From Amycolatopsis camponoti (lineage in GTDB: Bacteria > Actinomycetota > Actinomycetes > Mycobacteriales > Pseudonocardiaceae): a stretch of 64,000 nt of DNA. Where the stretch lies: contig NZ_CABVGP010000003.1 of the NCBI RefSeq assembly GCF_902497555.1, positions 62,001 through 126,000 of the forward strand. The letters run 5' to 3'. The notes under the pieces were generated by a model. That model saw only the letters and a list, made by a program, of their open reading frames with translations. It was not told where the DNA came from and ran no database searches. Both the position numbers and the translations under genes were made by a program. Positions 52,632 to 60,688 of the stretch are shown here, one piece after another; positions within the stretch are counted from its first letter, which is position 1; each line of letters opens with the position of its first letter.

Positions 52632-53351
52632 ATGGCAGCCAGTCAACCTACTCTCATCGCTACGTCCATGGGGCTGAACCGCGCACGCGAGCCTTGGGCT
52701 CCCGGCCCTGTTTTCGGCTACGCCATCGAACTCGCGCAGCCGGCGAAGACGCCGAAACTGTGCGTAATCACAACGGCTGGCGGCGACCAAGCCGAAACGA
52801 TCACCCGGTTCGAACAGGCTTTCGCCGAGAATGACGTCGAGCTCTCCGTTCTCGCGCTGTTCGACCGTCCCAGTGTCACGGACGTCTCTGAGCATCTCCG
52901 CGCTCAGGACGTCGTCTGGTGCGACCGCGGCAGCTTGGTGAATCTGCTCGCGGTGTGGCGCGCGCACGGTCTCGACAAGGTACTACGCGAGTGCTGGGAA
53001 GAAGGCGTTGTACTCGGCGGTGAGTCCGCCGGCTCGCTGTGCTGGTTCAGCGCTTCGACCACCGACTCCTTCGGACCAGTGCGCCCGCATCACGACGGGC
53101 TCGGGCTCCTGCCATTCGCCAATTCAGTGCATTACGGCGACCGGCGCGAACAGTTCCACGACCTACTCGCCGACGGCAGCATCACCACCGGCTATGCCAC
53201 TGACGCCGGTGCGGGGCTGCACTTCGAGGGCGCCAAGCTGGTCACGGCGATCAGCGACCGCCCGCGTGCCGGCGCTTACGAGGTTCACCGCGGCCCGGAT
53301 GGGCGTGTGCACGAAACGCAACTGGAAGTGCGTCGACTCAAACGAGCTTGA
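52632..53351 (+). CDS. Peptidase E-like (S51) serine hydrolase
   Basis: The ~239-residue protein starts at the ATG at 52632 (a GTG at 52626 is in frame). It belongs to the S51 family, related to aspartyl dipeptidase and cyanophycinase. VLGGESAGSLCW carries the nucleophile S132; VVWCDRGSLVNLLAVWRAHG and LGLLPFANSVHYGDR, with a likely catalytic histidine, follow the family pattern. Substrates are typically peptides with N-terminal Asp. Its position next to a peptide maturation cluster with Asp-directed chemistry suggests a role in trimming or self-protection, which is inference. It converges on the XRE gene with a 14-nt overlap. Confidence 0.82.
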   Translation: MAASQPTLIATSMGLNRAREPWAPGPVFGYAIELAQPAKTPKLCVITTAGGDQAETITRFEQAFAENDVELSVLALFDRPSVTDVSEHLRAQDVVWCDRGSLVNLLAVWRAHGLDKVLRECWEEGVVLGGESAGSLCWFSASTTDSFGPVRPHHDGLGLLPFANSVHYGDRREQFHDLLADGSITTGYATDAGAGLHFEGAKLVTAISDRPRAGAYEVHRGPDGRVHETQLEVRRLKRA

Positions 53352-54633
53352 CGGCACCCAGCGGCATCCGGTGCAGCAACTCGGCGACGTCGTCCCGACG
53401 GTGCCACTGCTGCAGCGGCACCAGCGCGCGACGAATTTCCCGCGACGTCGACTGCGACTCGATGGCTTTGGCCTGCTCGAGAGCGTTCATGGCCAGCTGA
53501 GCTGCTTGAGTCGGCAAACCGACGTTCGCGTAAGCGTGGGCAAGCTTTCCGGTAGTGATCGCCGCAGTCCGCGGCGAGGCCGCCGACAGTCGGGACAGCC
53601 GTGGCTGAAGGACGTCGATTGCCTGCTCACCGCGACCGAGATGGACGGCGCAGGTCGCCTGGAAGATTGCGTAGAGGTCGTCGCCAGGAACGCTTCGCTG
53701 GCCCAGTTCGCCAGCACTCTCGTCGTGGCCCGCAGCCAGCAGTTCCATCGCGGTATCCAGCGCGCGGGCACTGGCGTCGGCGTTGTGCGCGATGGCGTGG
53801 CCGAACGCGGCCTGCTTGGCCGCCAGGCCGCGGATGCGCGCAGGGACGCCTGGCATGGCCAGCGCGGTCTCGGCGAGTTCGATTGCCCGGCCGCTGTCAT
53901 CCGCAGCTGTGAGCACCAGCATCGACCGGCGGACGTAGGTGTAGCCGGCTAAGCCGTTCCAACCGCCGATCTGGGCCCATTCACCCGCACGGTCGAGCCA
54001 AAACAGCGCATCCTCCGTCCGTCCCGCCTCCTCGTTGAGCCAACTCAGTGACTCTGCGTAGCGACCCTGCAGGGCAAGAAAGGCTCGCCTCAGCGCGCCA
54101 GAAGTGCGTCGGCGCAGTAGGTCCAGCACAACGGCGCGCCCGGCCATAGCGTCGATGAGCCGCGTCGGCGCCATCGTGCGGACGGCAATCTGATAGCCCT
54201 CGAACGCTGCAGTGTAGTCGGCAAGCAGACCCTGAGTCGGCGTCAGCGCCGAAACAGTCTGCTCGAGCGCGATGGCCGCCGAGCTGCCGAGCAAGCCCAC
54301 TCCAACGGTGGCCAGGAGCTGCCGTCGCGATACCGCCATCGGCGGACCTCCTCCCGGTAGCTGGACCAACACCAATCCATCCGGTGATACCCGCCCGCCG
54401 GTCAGGTGACTCGTGACGTCGCCGTTGTGCAGCAGATCCGTGACCATCGAACCTGTCAGATAGACCTCGTCTAGCGCTATGGCTAACCAGCGCGGCAGCG
54501 CGCGTAGGCCTGATTCGATCTTCGACAAGAGCGACTGGTCGCACCCGGCACGCCGGGCCACAAAACCCTGAGTGAGATTCCGGGTTACACGCAGTTGCCG
54601 CAGCACCGCACCCAAGGCGGTATCTCCCGGCAT
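53338..54633 (-). CDS. XRE-family regulator with TPR-like C-terminal region
   Basis: The 431-residue protein has a Cro/C1 HTH at residues ~8-60 (LRQLRVTRNLTQGFVARRAG, SLLSKIESGLRALP). SRRQLLATVGVGLLGSSAA (residues ~100-125) is a hydrophobic stretch common in this actinobacterial group. About 280 residues of TPR-like helices follow (GRYAESLSWLNEEAGRTEDA). GAGGAG precedes the ATG at 54633. The duplicated module at 54647-54777 begins 14 nt upstream, so the protein may autoregulate and also act on copy A before the lanthipeptide genes. TPR-type regulators often respond to signalling peptides. Confidence 0.87.
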   Translation of the reverse strand: MPGDTALGAVLRQLRVTRNLTQGFVARRAGCDQSLLSKIESGLRALPRWLAIALDEVYLTGSMVTDLLHNGDVTSHLTGGRVSPDGLVLVQLPGGGPPMAVSRRQLLATVGVGLLGSSAAIALEQTVSALTPTQGLLADYTAAFEGYQIAVRTMAPTRLIDAMAGRAVVLDLLRRRTSGALRRAFLALQGRYAESLSWLNEEAGRTEDALFWLDRAGEWAQIGGWNGLAGYTYVRRSMLVLTAADDSGRAIELAETALAMPGVPARIRGLAAKQAAFGHAIAHNADASARALDTAMELLAAGHDESAGELGQRSVPGDDLYAIFQATCAVHLGRGEQAIDVLQPRLSRLSAASPRTAAITTGKLAHAYANVGLPTQAAQLAMNALEQAKAIESQSTSREIRRALVPLQQWHRRDDVAELLHRMPLGAVKLV

Positions 54634-54646
54634 CGCGTCTCCTCAC

Positions 54647-54777
54647 ATGACTGTTTATGACAACTGTCGACGTCTGCTCGACGACATCCAGTGAAACACA
54701 CAATCGTGCAGGTCAGGCACTCCGACGAGCCGGGCCACCCACACTGCGCTTACAGCCCGACGACGGAGACCTTCCGA
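54647..54777 (+). repeat. Duplicated upstream module, copy B
   Basis: This is the second copy of the 43389-43514 module, opening with ATGACTGTTTATGACAACTG. It lies between the divergent XRE gene (14 nt away) and the resolvase-like gene (26 nt away) and probably contains both promoters. The ATGAC direct repeat at 10-bp spacing is retained. Confidence 0.85.
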
Positions 54778-54803
54778 GCACGAGGGAAGACGGCGGAGAC
54801 AGA

Positions 54804-55286
54804 GTGACCAACTTCGACAACAACCCTACCGAAATGCCTGTTCCGTACGGCCCCTTAGGAGAGGTCGCCTACGGCTACATGCGAGTTCCATGCAGGATTT
54901 CGGACCGCAAGGTCAAGGCGATGGAGGCGCGCATGCGTGCCCTCGCGGATCGACACGGCTGGACGCTGGCTCAAATTTTCTCGGAGTTCAATTGCGGTTC
55001 TCACAGTGCGTTCGACGAGCTGCTCACCGCGTTGGAGTCCGCGCCGTCGCGAACGGTTGTCGTGCCGAACCTGCGCCATCTCGCCATCAACCCCTTTTTG
55101 CAGGATCAGATGATCCTGCAACTAGAGGGCTGGGATAGTGACCAAGGCCTTGGGGTTCTTGACCTGGAGGAGTACGAGAACGTGGGTTGTCCGGCGACGA
55201 AGCTGGGAGACGTCGAGATCCCCAGTGCAAGGAGGGGCAGTCGAGAAAGACGCCTTGCCAGCCATTCGCAGAGCCGCGTCGGCTAG
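54804..55286 (+). CDS. Resolvase-like N-terminal domain protein lacking catalytic serine
   Basis: The 160-residue protein begins at the GTG at 54804, 6 nt after GGAG. VAYGYMRVPCRISDRKVKAM, then LADRHGWTLAQIFSEF, FDELLTALESAPSRTVVVPN and LRHLAINPFLQD follow the serine-recombinase catalytic domain fold. The nucleophile of the YxRVS motif is replaced by proline (YMRVP), and no DNA-binding domain follows. It is therefore probably a non-recombining regulatory derivative. It shares its upstream module with the lanthipeptide cluster. Its stop overlaps the convergent GNAT gene by 4 nt. Confidence 0.75.
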   Translation: MTNFDNNPTEMPVPYGPLGEVAYGYMRVPCRISDRKVKAMEARMRALADRHGWTLAQIFSEFNCGSHSAFDELLTALESAPSRTVVVPNLRHLAINPFLQDQMILQLEGWDSDQGLGVLDLEEYENVGCPATKLGDVEIPSARRGSRERRLASHSQSRVG

Positions 55287-55870
55287 CGACCGCCGGAGTT
55301 ATACGGCCTTTCGTGAAGATCTTTAAGCATTACATCGAATGTCGGTGCGCCGGGCAAGGGGTTGGACTTCTGGGCCACGCGGTGCCACCCCCAAGCACGG
55401 TAGGCGTGCTGGGCAGGATGCGCGTCGGGCAGCACGGTCAGCGTGGCCCGTTGTTCAGGTCGTCCGTCCAGCAGGCGATCGTGCAGCCGCTTGGCGATAC
55501 CCCGCCGGCGCCAGGGTCGTGACACCAGCAGCTCGACGAGCGCGAACGTCCGGCCAGGCCACTCGGTCACCAGCTCAGTGTCGACGGGCGTCGTCACCGT
55601 CGTCCACCACGGAGTGTTCGGCTGCAGCGTGACGCCGAACGCGTAGCCGACGACGTCGCCGCCGGCGCGGGCGACCACGAGATCGAACCCCGGAGCCTGG
55701 CGCTGGGCTGCGAAGCGTTCGGCGAACAACTGAGCGTGCTCCTTACCCCAGAAGTAGGGCGGCTCGGCGTACACGCTCGAGTAGATGTCGGTCAACGTGG
55801 ACTTCAGTCCCGCCGCCTGGTCGGCGACCTGGTCGATCGACGTAGGCGTTTCGCTGGCTGGAGCGGTCAC
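55283..55870 (-). CDS. GNAT family N-acetyltransferase
   Basis: The 195-residue protein has the GNAT core: VVARAGGDVVGYAFGVTLQP, FALVELLVSRPWRRRGIAKR with the acetyl-CoA pyrophosphate loop, LHDRLLDGRPEQRATLTV, and the C-terminal AHPAQHAYRAWGWHRV. Its ATG overlaps the stop of the XRE gene by 4 nt, so the two are one transcript. The acceptor substrate is unknown; small-molecule or antibiotic acetylation is possible. Confidence 0.88.
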   Translation of the reverse strand: MTAPASETPTSIDQVADQAAGLKSTLTDIYSSVYAEPPYFWGKEHAQLFAERFAAQRQAPGFDLVVARAGGDVVGYAFGVTLQPNTPWWTTVTTPVDTELVTEWPGRTFALVELLVSRPWRRRGIAKRLHDRLLDGRPEQRATLTVLPDAHPAQHAYRAWGWHRVAQKSNPLPGAPTFDVMLKDLHERPYNSGGR

Positions 55871-57327
55871 GAAGTCCCTCCCTGGGCGGAGTCCTGAACG
55901 TAGGCAGTCAGAGCTTCAACGAAATCGGAGACCTCCGCAACGGCCCCGTAGTCCTTGTTCAGTGGACCGGCCAGACCAATCAACCACTTCGTCACCACGG
56001 TAGACCGCATCTCACTGGCCTGCCGCAGAGCACTGATTCCGATCCGGGCTGCCTCCGCTGGCTCATGCTGAGCGAGTCGGATTCGACCCAGCCGGAGTTC
56101 ATCCAGGATCCGGCTGCGCAGGTAGATTCCTCCGCGGGCGTCGATGGTGTTGGCGACATGCTGCTCAGCCTGAGCGGCGTAGGTGGTCGAGAGCGCGTGC
56201 CGCCGTTCTGCCAGCGCCAGCTCGGTGAAGGCATTGGCCGCCAGGCACTCAGCCTCGGCGCGATTGAGGTAGTGAACCCAATCCGGCTTGTCCGATGACG
56301 CGTTGTCGAACGTGTCGAGGCAGGCGTCGATCGCGCGCCGCGCTGATGAGGCCTCCGCGGGCCCGAGCTGCGCGCAGGCTCGCGCCTCGAGCCCGAACAG
56401 CTCCGATCGGACCAGCGCGTTCCCGTTGCGCGGCAGGGTCGCGACCGCCGTACGCACCAGCGACAGGCTTTCGTCGTACCACCCCAGTGCCGTCGACATC
56501 TGCGTCATGTCGCCGATGATCTTGGCTCCGAGGTCGGCGGCGCCCGCGTGCCGGCACGCGTCGAGCGCGAGGAGGTAATAGCGCTGGGCCAGCCCGAAAG
56601 CGCCAGTGTCGTAGGTCATCCAGCCGGCCAGCTGCGCCAGCTCGGCGACCACCTGCAGCAATCGCCGGTGCGTCGCTGGGGATGCCGGCTGGCTCGCGGC
56701 CTCGGCCACCGCGACCAGCTGACCGACCACCGCCTTGCGGTGTAGCCCGCCGCGGCCGGAGGAATCCCATTGTCGGAAGAAGACCACCGACTGCTCCAAG
56801 CCTCCCATCTCCGGGTCGCCGAGCTGATCGGCTTGCACCTGCACGAGCGGGAGCGACGCCGTCCACCGGCGGACCTGCTGGACGAGCTGCTCACCCGCCA
56901 GCAGCGACAGCCCCACGAGAACCGACCGCCTGGTCGCCATGTCCCTCGCCGCGAATTCCTCGATCGTGCGCACCGTGTCGTCAAGCGAGGCGTCGAACTC
57001 GCCTCCCGGCACCTCCAGACTTACGTCGGCAGGCAGCGCGCTGTCAACGGTAGTAACCGACGCCTTTGACAGCGCGGTCGCCTGCCGATGCTCACGCACT
57101 CCTTGCGCGAAACGCTCCTGCCCGTCCTCTCCGGCTCTGGCCAAGGCCGTGTCGAGGATCGCCTGCGACACGGGTGCCGGCGTGATGGTTTCTCCGCGAG
57201 CTTCCCAGCCGCTCACCGTCGTGGCTGCCACGCCAAGTCTGGAAGCGAATTCGCGAAGAGTCATCCGCATCGCGGCGCGCAGGATCGCCGCTTCACGTCC
57301 GGTCCAATGCAGCTGGGTCATGTCCAA
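55867..57327 (-). CDS. XRE-family regulator with helical repeat C-terminal region
   Basis: The protein has about 486 residues; either the codon at 57327 or the ATG at 57321 could start it. The HTH lies at residues ~10-50 (LRAAMRMTLREFASRLGVAA, TTVSGWEARG). TRRSVLVGLSLLAGEQLVQQ is the hydrophobic segment found in this class. The rest is TPR-like helices (AFGLAQRYYLLALDACRHAG, GWYDESLSLVRTAVATLP). It is coupled to the GNAT gene and is divergent from the leader at 57349-57490, which it may control. Confidence 0.87.
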   Translation of the reverse strand: MDMTQLHWTGREAAILRAAMRMTLREFASRLGVAATTVSGWEARGETITPAPVSQAILDTALARAGEDGQERFAQGVREHRQATALSKASVTTVDSALPADVSLEVPGGEFDASLDDTVRTIEEFAARDMATRRSVLVGLSLLAGEQLVQQVRRWTASLPLVQVQADQLGDPEMGGLEQSVVFFRQWDSSGRGGLHRKAVVGQLVAVAEAASQPASPATHRRLLQVVAELAQLAGWMTYDTGAFGLAQRYYLLALDACRHAGAADLGAKIIGDMTQMSTALGWYDESLSLVRTAVATLPRNGNALVRSELFGLEARACAQLGPAEASSARRAIDACLDTFDNASSDKPDWVHYLNRAEAECLAANAFTELALAERRHALSTTYAAQAEQHVANTIDARGGIYLRSRILDELRLGRIRLAQHEPAEAARIGISALRQASEMRSTVVTKWLIGLAGPLNKDYGAVAEVSDFVEALTAYVQDSAQGGTS

Positions 57328-57348
57328 ACCTTCGTCAGATCACTGATA

Positions 57349-57490
57349 GGTAACGAAGCAGGGTGGCTTGGGTGTAGCACGGCTGTGGCAGCACGTTGTT
57401 CCCATGCGACGCCTGGACCACGAAACTAACCCCCGCCACTCATTCGAGGTCATCTCAACACCAAACCTCTGTCAGAAGGAGCACGCACCG
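57349..57490 (+). promoter_or_regulatory. Duplicated leader, copy 1
   Basis: GGTAACG (57349-57355) and GTGTAGCAC (57372-57380) are spaced like -35/-10 elements. A CCACGAAA-TAAC block follows, and the leader ends with AGAAGGAGC and CACCGTTG. The same order and similar spacing occur at 59157-59290. The copies look like related promoters or leaders placed before short TTG-started frames. Confidence 0.6.
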
Positions 57491-57670
57491 TTGCCTACCA
57501 ACAACCTATTGGGTGAGCGAGGCGGCGGCACGTTCCTTCGTCAGAACACCGTGGCCGTCAACTGCGCGCCAAGGTGTTCTGCGGCATTGCGAGTGGTGGA
57601 GGTCGCGGCCCCATCCCCGCCGCGGCCACTGCCTCTGACGAGCGGTACGCGGGGCGGCAGTCGGCTGTAA
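57491..57670 (+). CDS. Possible small peptide behind duplicated leader
   Basis: A TTG at 57491 with GGAG 9 nt upstream opens a 59-residue frame (MPTNNLLGERGGGTFLRQNT, then CAPRCSAAL). The N-terminal half looks more protein-like than the Pro/Arg/Ser-rich tail. The same SD-9 nt-TTG geometry occurs at 59291. It might be a leader peptide or a small product; no family is recognised. The stretch 57671-57851 up to the protease shows nothing further. Confidence 0.25.
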   Translation: MPTNNLLGERGGGTFLRQNTVAVNCAPRCSAALRVVEVAAPSPPRPLPLTSGTRGGSRL

Positions 57671-57851
57671 CACGAGCGTTTCGTCCCGTCCGGTCCGCGC
57701 TCCTCACGCTCACTCGCAGACCGGCGCGGCTGCCGATCGAACTCCTCCGTTCCCGGTTTCAACTTCTGAATCCGCCGGAAGACGGGGAAGCGCTGCCTGG
57801 AACAGGCAGCGAGCACTCAGGTAAACGCACTCAATCGAAGGAACTAGTTTC

Positions 57852-58787
57852 TTGCACTGTTTCAGCAGATGGGCCGTCGCAATCGCGGCATCAGCCGTCG
57901 CGATAGGCCTCACCCTCAGCGGCGTCGCTGCTTCGGCCGAGGCGGCGCCGCCTCCTCCGACCGGGGGCCCGGTACAGCCGAACATCGTCGGAGGACACCC
58001 GCCCTCCCTGCAGTACCCGGCCGGGGCGTTCGCCGCGCTCATCTACGACGCCCCCGCCCACGACATCAAGGATCATTTCACCTGCACCACCGCGCAGCTG
58101 AACGGCCGCTTCTTCTTGATCGCCGCGCACTGCGTGACCGACCCTCCGGCCGCGCTCAAGGCCGCGCTGATGCGGTTCTACGGGCTGGACGCCACGAGCG
58201 CGGCGATCCCGACCGCGGATAAGAAGTTCAGGGTCCGGGTCGGTTCGCCCGACCGGACCGCCGGCGGCACCGTCGTCGGAGCGTCGGTCTTCTACGTGCA
58301 CCCCGGCTGGAACTGGGGTCAGGGCCCCGAGAGCGACGACATCGCGCTCCTGCGGGCCGACGAGTACGTCAACGGCTACGCGCTGCCGATCGCGCCCCGG
58401 AAGCCCCGGTCCGGTGAGACCGTCTTCACCCTCGGGTTCGGTGGCACCGAGCAGGTTTTCAACGGCGAGTTGCCGACCCAGATCCACGAGCTCAACCGCA
58501 AGGTCGTCCCCGCCAAGAAGTGTGTCGACGCGGGCATCACCTCGCGCGACATCTGCCTCGGCAACCCCGCGGGCGACAGCGGCGACTGCAACGGCGACTC
58601 CGGCGGGCCGAATGTCGTCGAGCAAGACGGGGTCCTCTACAACGCCGGGCCGACCAGCCGCGGCGGCTCCGCGATCTGCGGCGCGACCCCCGACGTCGCC
58701 ACCTCGGCGTCGGAATTCAGGGACGAACTGGACGACGCCATGCGCGGCAACGCGCCGGTTTTGGCCCACGGCACACCGATCCGCTAA
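57852..58787 (+). CDS. Secreted trypsin-like serine protease
   Basis: The 311-residue protein starts at a TTG at 57852 preceded by AAGGAAC. The signal peptide runs from residue ~6 to 31 (WAVAIAASAVAIGLTLSG, then VAASAEAA). PNIVGG resembles the trypsin activation site, suggesting a short propeptide. The triad is complete: H93 in LIAAHC, D163 in DDIALL and S250 in GDSGGP. Extra cysteines would form disulphides. It is exported and could process extracellular peptides; a link with the lanthipeptide 5 kb away is only possible by proximity. Confidence 0.92.
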   Translation: MHCFSRWAVAIAASAVAIGLTLSGVAASAEAAPPPPTGGPVQPNIVGGHPPSLQYPAGAFAALIYDAPAHDIKDHFTCTTAQLNGRFFLIAAHCVTDPPAALKAALMRFYGLDATSAAIPTADKKFRVRVGSPDRTAGGTVVGASVFYVHPGWNWGQGPESDDIALLRADEYVNGYALPIAPRKPRSGETVFTLGFGGTEQVFNGELPTQIHELNRKVVPAKKCVDAGITSRDICLGNPAGDSGDCNGDSGGPNVVEQDGVLYNAGPTSRGGSAICGATPDVATSASEFRDELDDAMRGNAPVLAHGTPIR

Positions 58788-59156
58788 GACAGCCTCCGGC
58801 ACGGCTGAAGGCCAGCTCGTCCGAAGGCAACCTGCACGCTTCTCCAGCGTGAGCCGAAGGACATCCCCTCCCGGGTCGAAGTTCTCAGTCCGTCGGTCAA
58901 CGAGAGGGTCGGTGTGCGGTCACCTCAGCGGCGGTGACCGCACACCGCCCGGTGAGCAGGTTCTGGGAACCGTCGAACAGTTCACTGGGCCGGCGCTCCC
59001 GGTCAAGTCGTCGATCTCAAGGCGCGGTTACGACCGGCCGGGAGCGTCCACCCTTAACCTGTGGAACCGATGCCCTCGTGCTAACGAAAACTCCACTTCG
59101 CGATCGCAATCCGGAGTCACCTCAGCGAATCCGCGCCGAGCACAAGGTCACCAAAT
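58788..59156. other. Intergenic region after protease
   Basis: No gene is supported. Overlapping frames are shadows with low-complexity composition. GGTGACCGCACACCGCC (near 58935) echoes CGGTGTGCGGTCACC (about 58910-58924) and could form a long-stem hairpin (GGTGTGCGGTCACC with GGTGACCGCACACC), a good candidate terminator for the protease transcript although no T-run follows. Confidence 0.5.
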
Positions 59157-59290
59157 GGTAACGGACGCGATGACGTCGGTGTAGCACCGCTGGAGCAACA
59201 ACTCATTCCCTCCCGTGCCAGCTGCCACGAAAATAACTGCCGAATTCATAGCCATTCCGCGGAAACCCGGTCACAGAGGAGCGCCCACCG
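59157..59290 (+). promoter_or_regulatory. Duplicated leader, copy 2
   Basis: GGTAACG (59157-59163), GTGTAGCACCGCTG (about 59179-59192), CCACGAAAATAAC and the ending AGAGGAGC-CACCGTTG repeat the order seen at 57349-57490. It precedes a TTG at 59291 whose 111-residue frame (59291-59626) is Arg/Ala-rich with one hydrophobic stretch (LACVLVTVVLSLGVI) and runs into the start of the GPP34 gene. Whether that frame is translated is uncertain. Confidence 0.55.
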
Positions 59291-59622
59291 TTGCTGGCAA
59301 TCAGCCTTTCAGGTGGTCCGGCAGAGGATAGCCGCTGCCTCAACACGCCCGTCCACTACGCCGCCCACGCGGGGACACGCCGTCCAGGTCACATTCCCGG
59401 CCTCGCCTGTGTTCTCGTCACGGTCGTGCTCTCCCTCGGCGTTATCCGGCGCGTACGCGCCGATGCGGAGCTCAGGAAAACGCGCGTCACCAGACGGCGC
59501 GGCAGCCTGAGTGCGCAACGCCGACGCCCCGCGCTCGACGCCGCACGGCCCGCGCCAGCGACCATGCCTGATCCGGTCGGGCGCCGACCTGCTGGGGCGG
59601 CTTCTCCGGCAGGAGGTGTTCG

Positions 59623-60639
59623 ATGACCCCGAACGTCGCCGACGCCAGCTCCACGAGGTCCCCGCACAGCGCTCACGATCCGATGGACTGGGCCCTGGGA
59701 CGCCACGCCGTCCAGCCGATCCCCGAACCGCCGCTCCCCTGCGGCGCGCAGTCCTTCGCCGAGGCGGCGACGCAGCAGTTCCCCGCGCTCGCAGCTGGAA
59801 CCGTGCGAGGCGGCCGAGCGCCGGTCCCTGTCCAGCGATCCGCTCAACCTCAGTGCGCGGGCGGTCACCACGCCGCGAGGACCGGAACAGAGCCTGCTCC
59901 CCAGCTGTCCGCAGCACCAGCAACGCAATCTGGTCACTCCGCGGTTGCCTATCCGCCGCAACTCGATCCAGCCCCCGTGAAGGCGCTGCGTTTCACCGTG
60001 TCGCGCTACCACGGTTCCGATCGTCTGGCATCCGTTCTGTTGACCGCACCGTGGTGCCGGGACAGCAACCGTCCCCTCGTGCACGACGACGACCGGATCG
60101 CCTGTGTCGTCGGGTGCATGCTGCTGCTCGAGCTGTACTTCGACGGGAACATCGGCGTCGACGCCGGCGGGAGGATCCGGCCGGTGGGCACCACGTCCGA
60201 TGATGACCCCGCACTCAAGGATCTGCTGACGGCGATCAGGGGTGCGCTGCCGCCGCGCCCCGCTCTCTCCTGGCTCCACTACCTCACCCAGCAGCACCGC
60301 GCCATCACGATGGTCTGGCAACGGCTGGTCGACGCCGGAGTGGCCGCCCCGGCCGAAAAGAGGCGGTGGCGATCCCGGCCACGACGCGTCATGACCGAAC
60401 TGCTGGCAACCGCGTGGGCACCGCATTACCTGAGCCGCAACGTCACTGTCGACGACGCCATCCCGCAACCGGCGATCGCGCTCTGGCACGGACTGAAGGC
60501 CTTGCGCCTCGATGCTCGCGCCCTCGAGATGGACCTCGCCATCGGGCAGCGGCTGGACGCTACACCGCTGCCCGCCGAGCTGCAGCCCCTGTTCAGCGCG
60601 CTAAACACCACCTTGGCACGTCTGGCCACCCCGCTCTGA
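59623..60639 (+). CDS. GPP34-domain (Golgi phosphoprotein 3-like) protein
   Basis: The open frame has 338 residues; only the last ~220 resemble the GPP34 family (RIACVVGCMLLLELYFDGNI, DPALKDLLTAIRGALPP, WLHYLTQQ). In actinobacteria this family is of unknown function and possibly lipid-binding. The N-terminal ~115 residues are low-complexity, so the true start may be the GTG at 59977. The usual N-terminal LLLLLLDD strand of the family is replaced, a sign of divergence. The APC permease gene follows 49 nt later. Confidence 0.7.
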   Translation: MTPNVADASSTRSPHSAHDPMDWALGRHAVQPIPEPPLPCGAQSFAEAATQQFPALAAGTVRGGRAPVPVQRSAQPQCAGGHHAARTGTEPAPQLSAAPATQSGHSAVAYPPQLDPAPVKALRFTVSRYHGSDRLASVLLTAPWCRDSNRPLVHDDDRIACVVGCMLLLELYFDGNIGVDAGGRIRPVGTTSDDDPALKDLLTAIRGALPPRPALSWLHYLTQQHRAITMVWQRLVDAGVAAPAEKRRWRSRPRRVMTELLATAWAPHYLSRNVTVDDAIPQPAIALWHGLKALRLDARALEMDLAIGQRLDATPLPAELQPLFSALNTTLARLATPL

Positions 60640-60688
60640 CCTTCCCGCTTCCACGCTCATCCGATCCCAACGGCCCCAAGGAGCCCCG

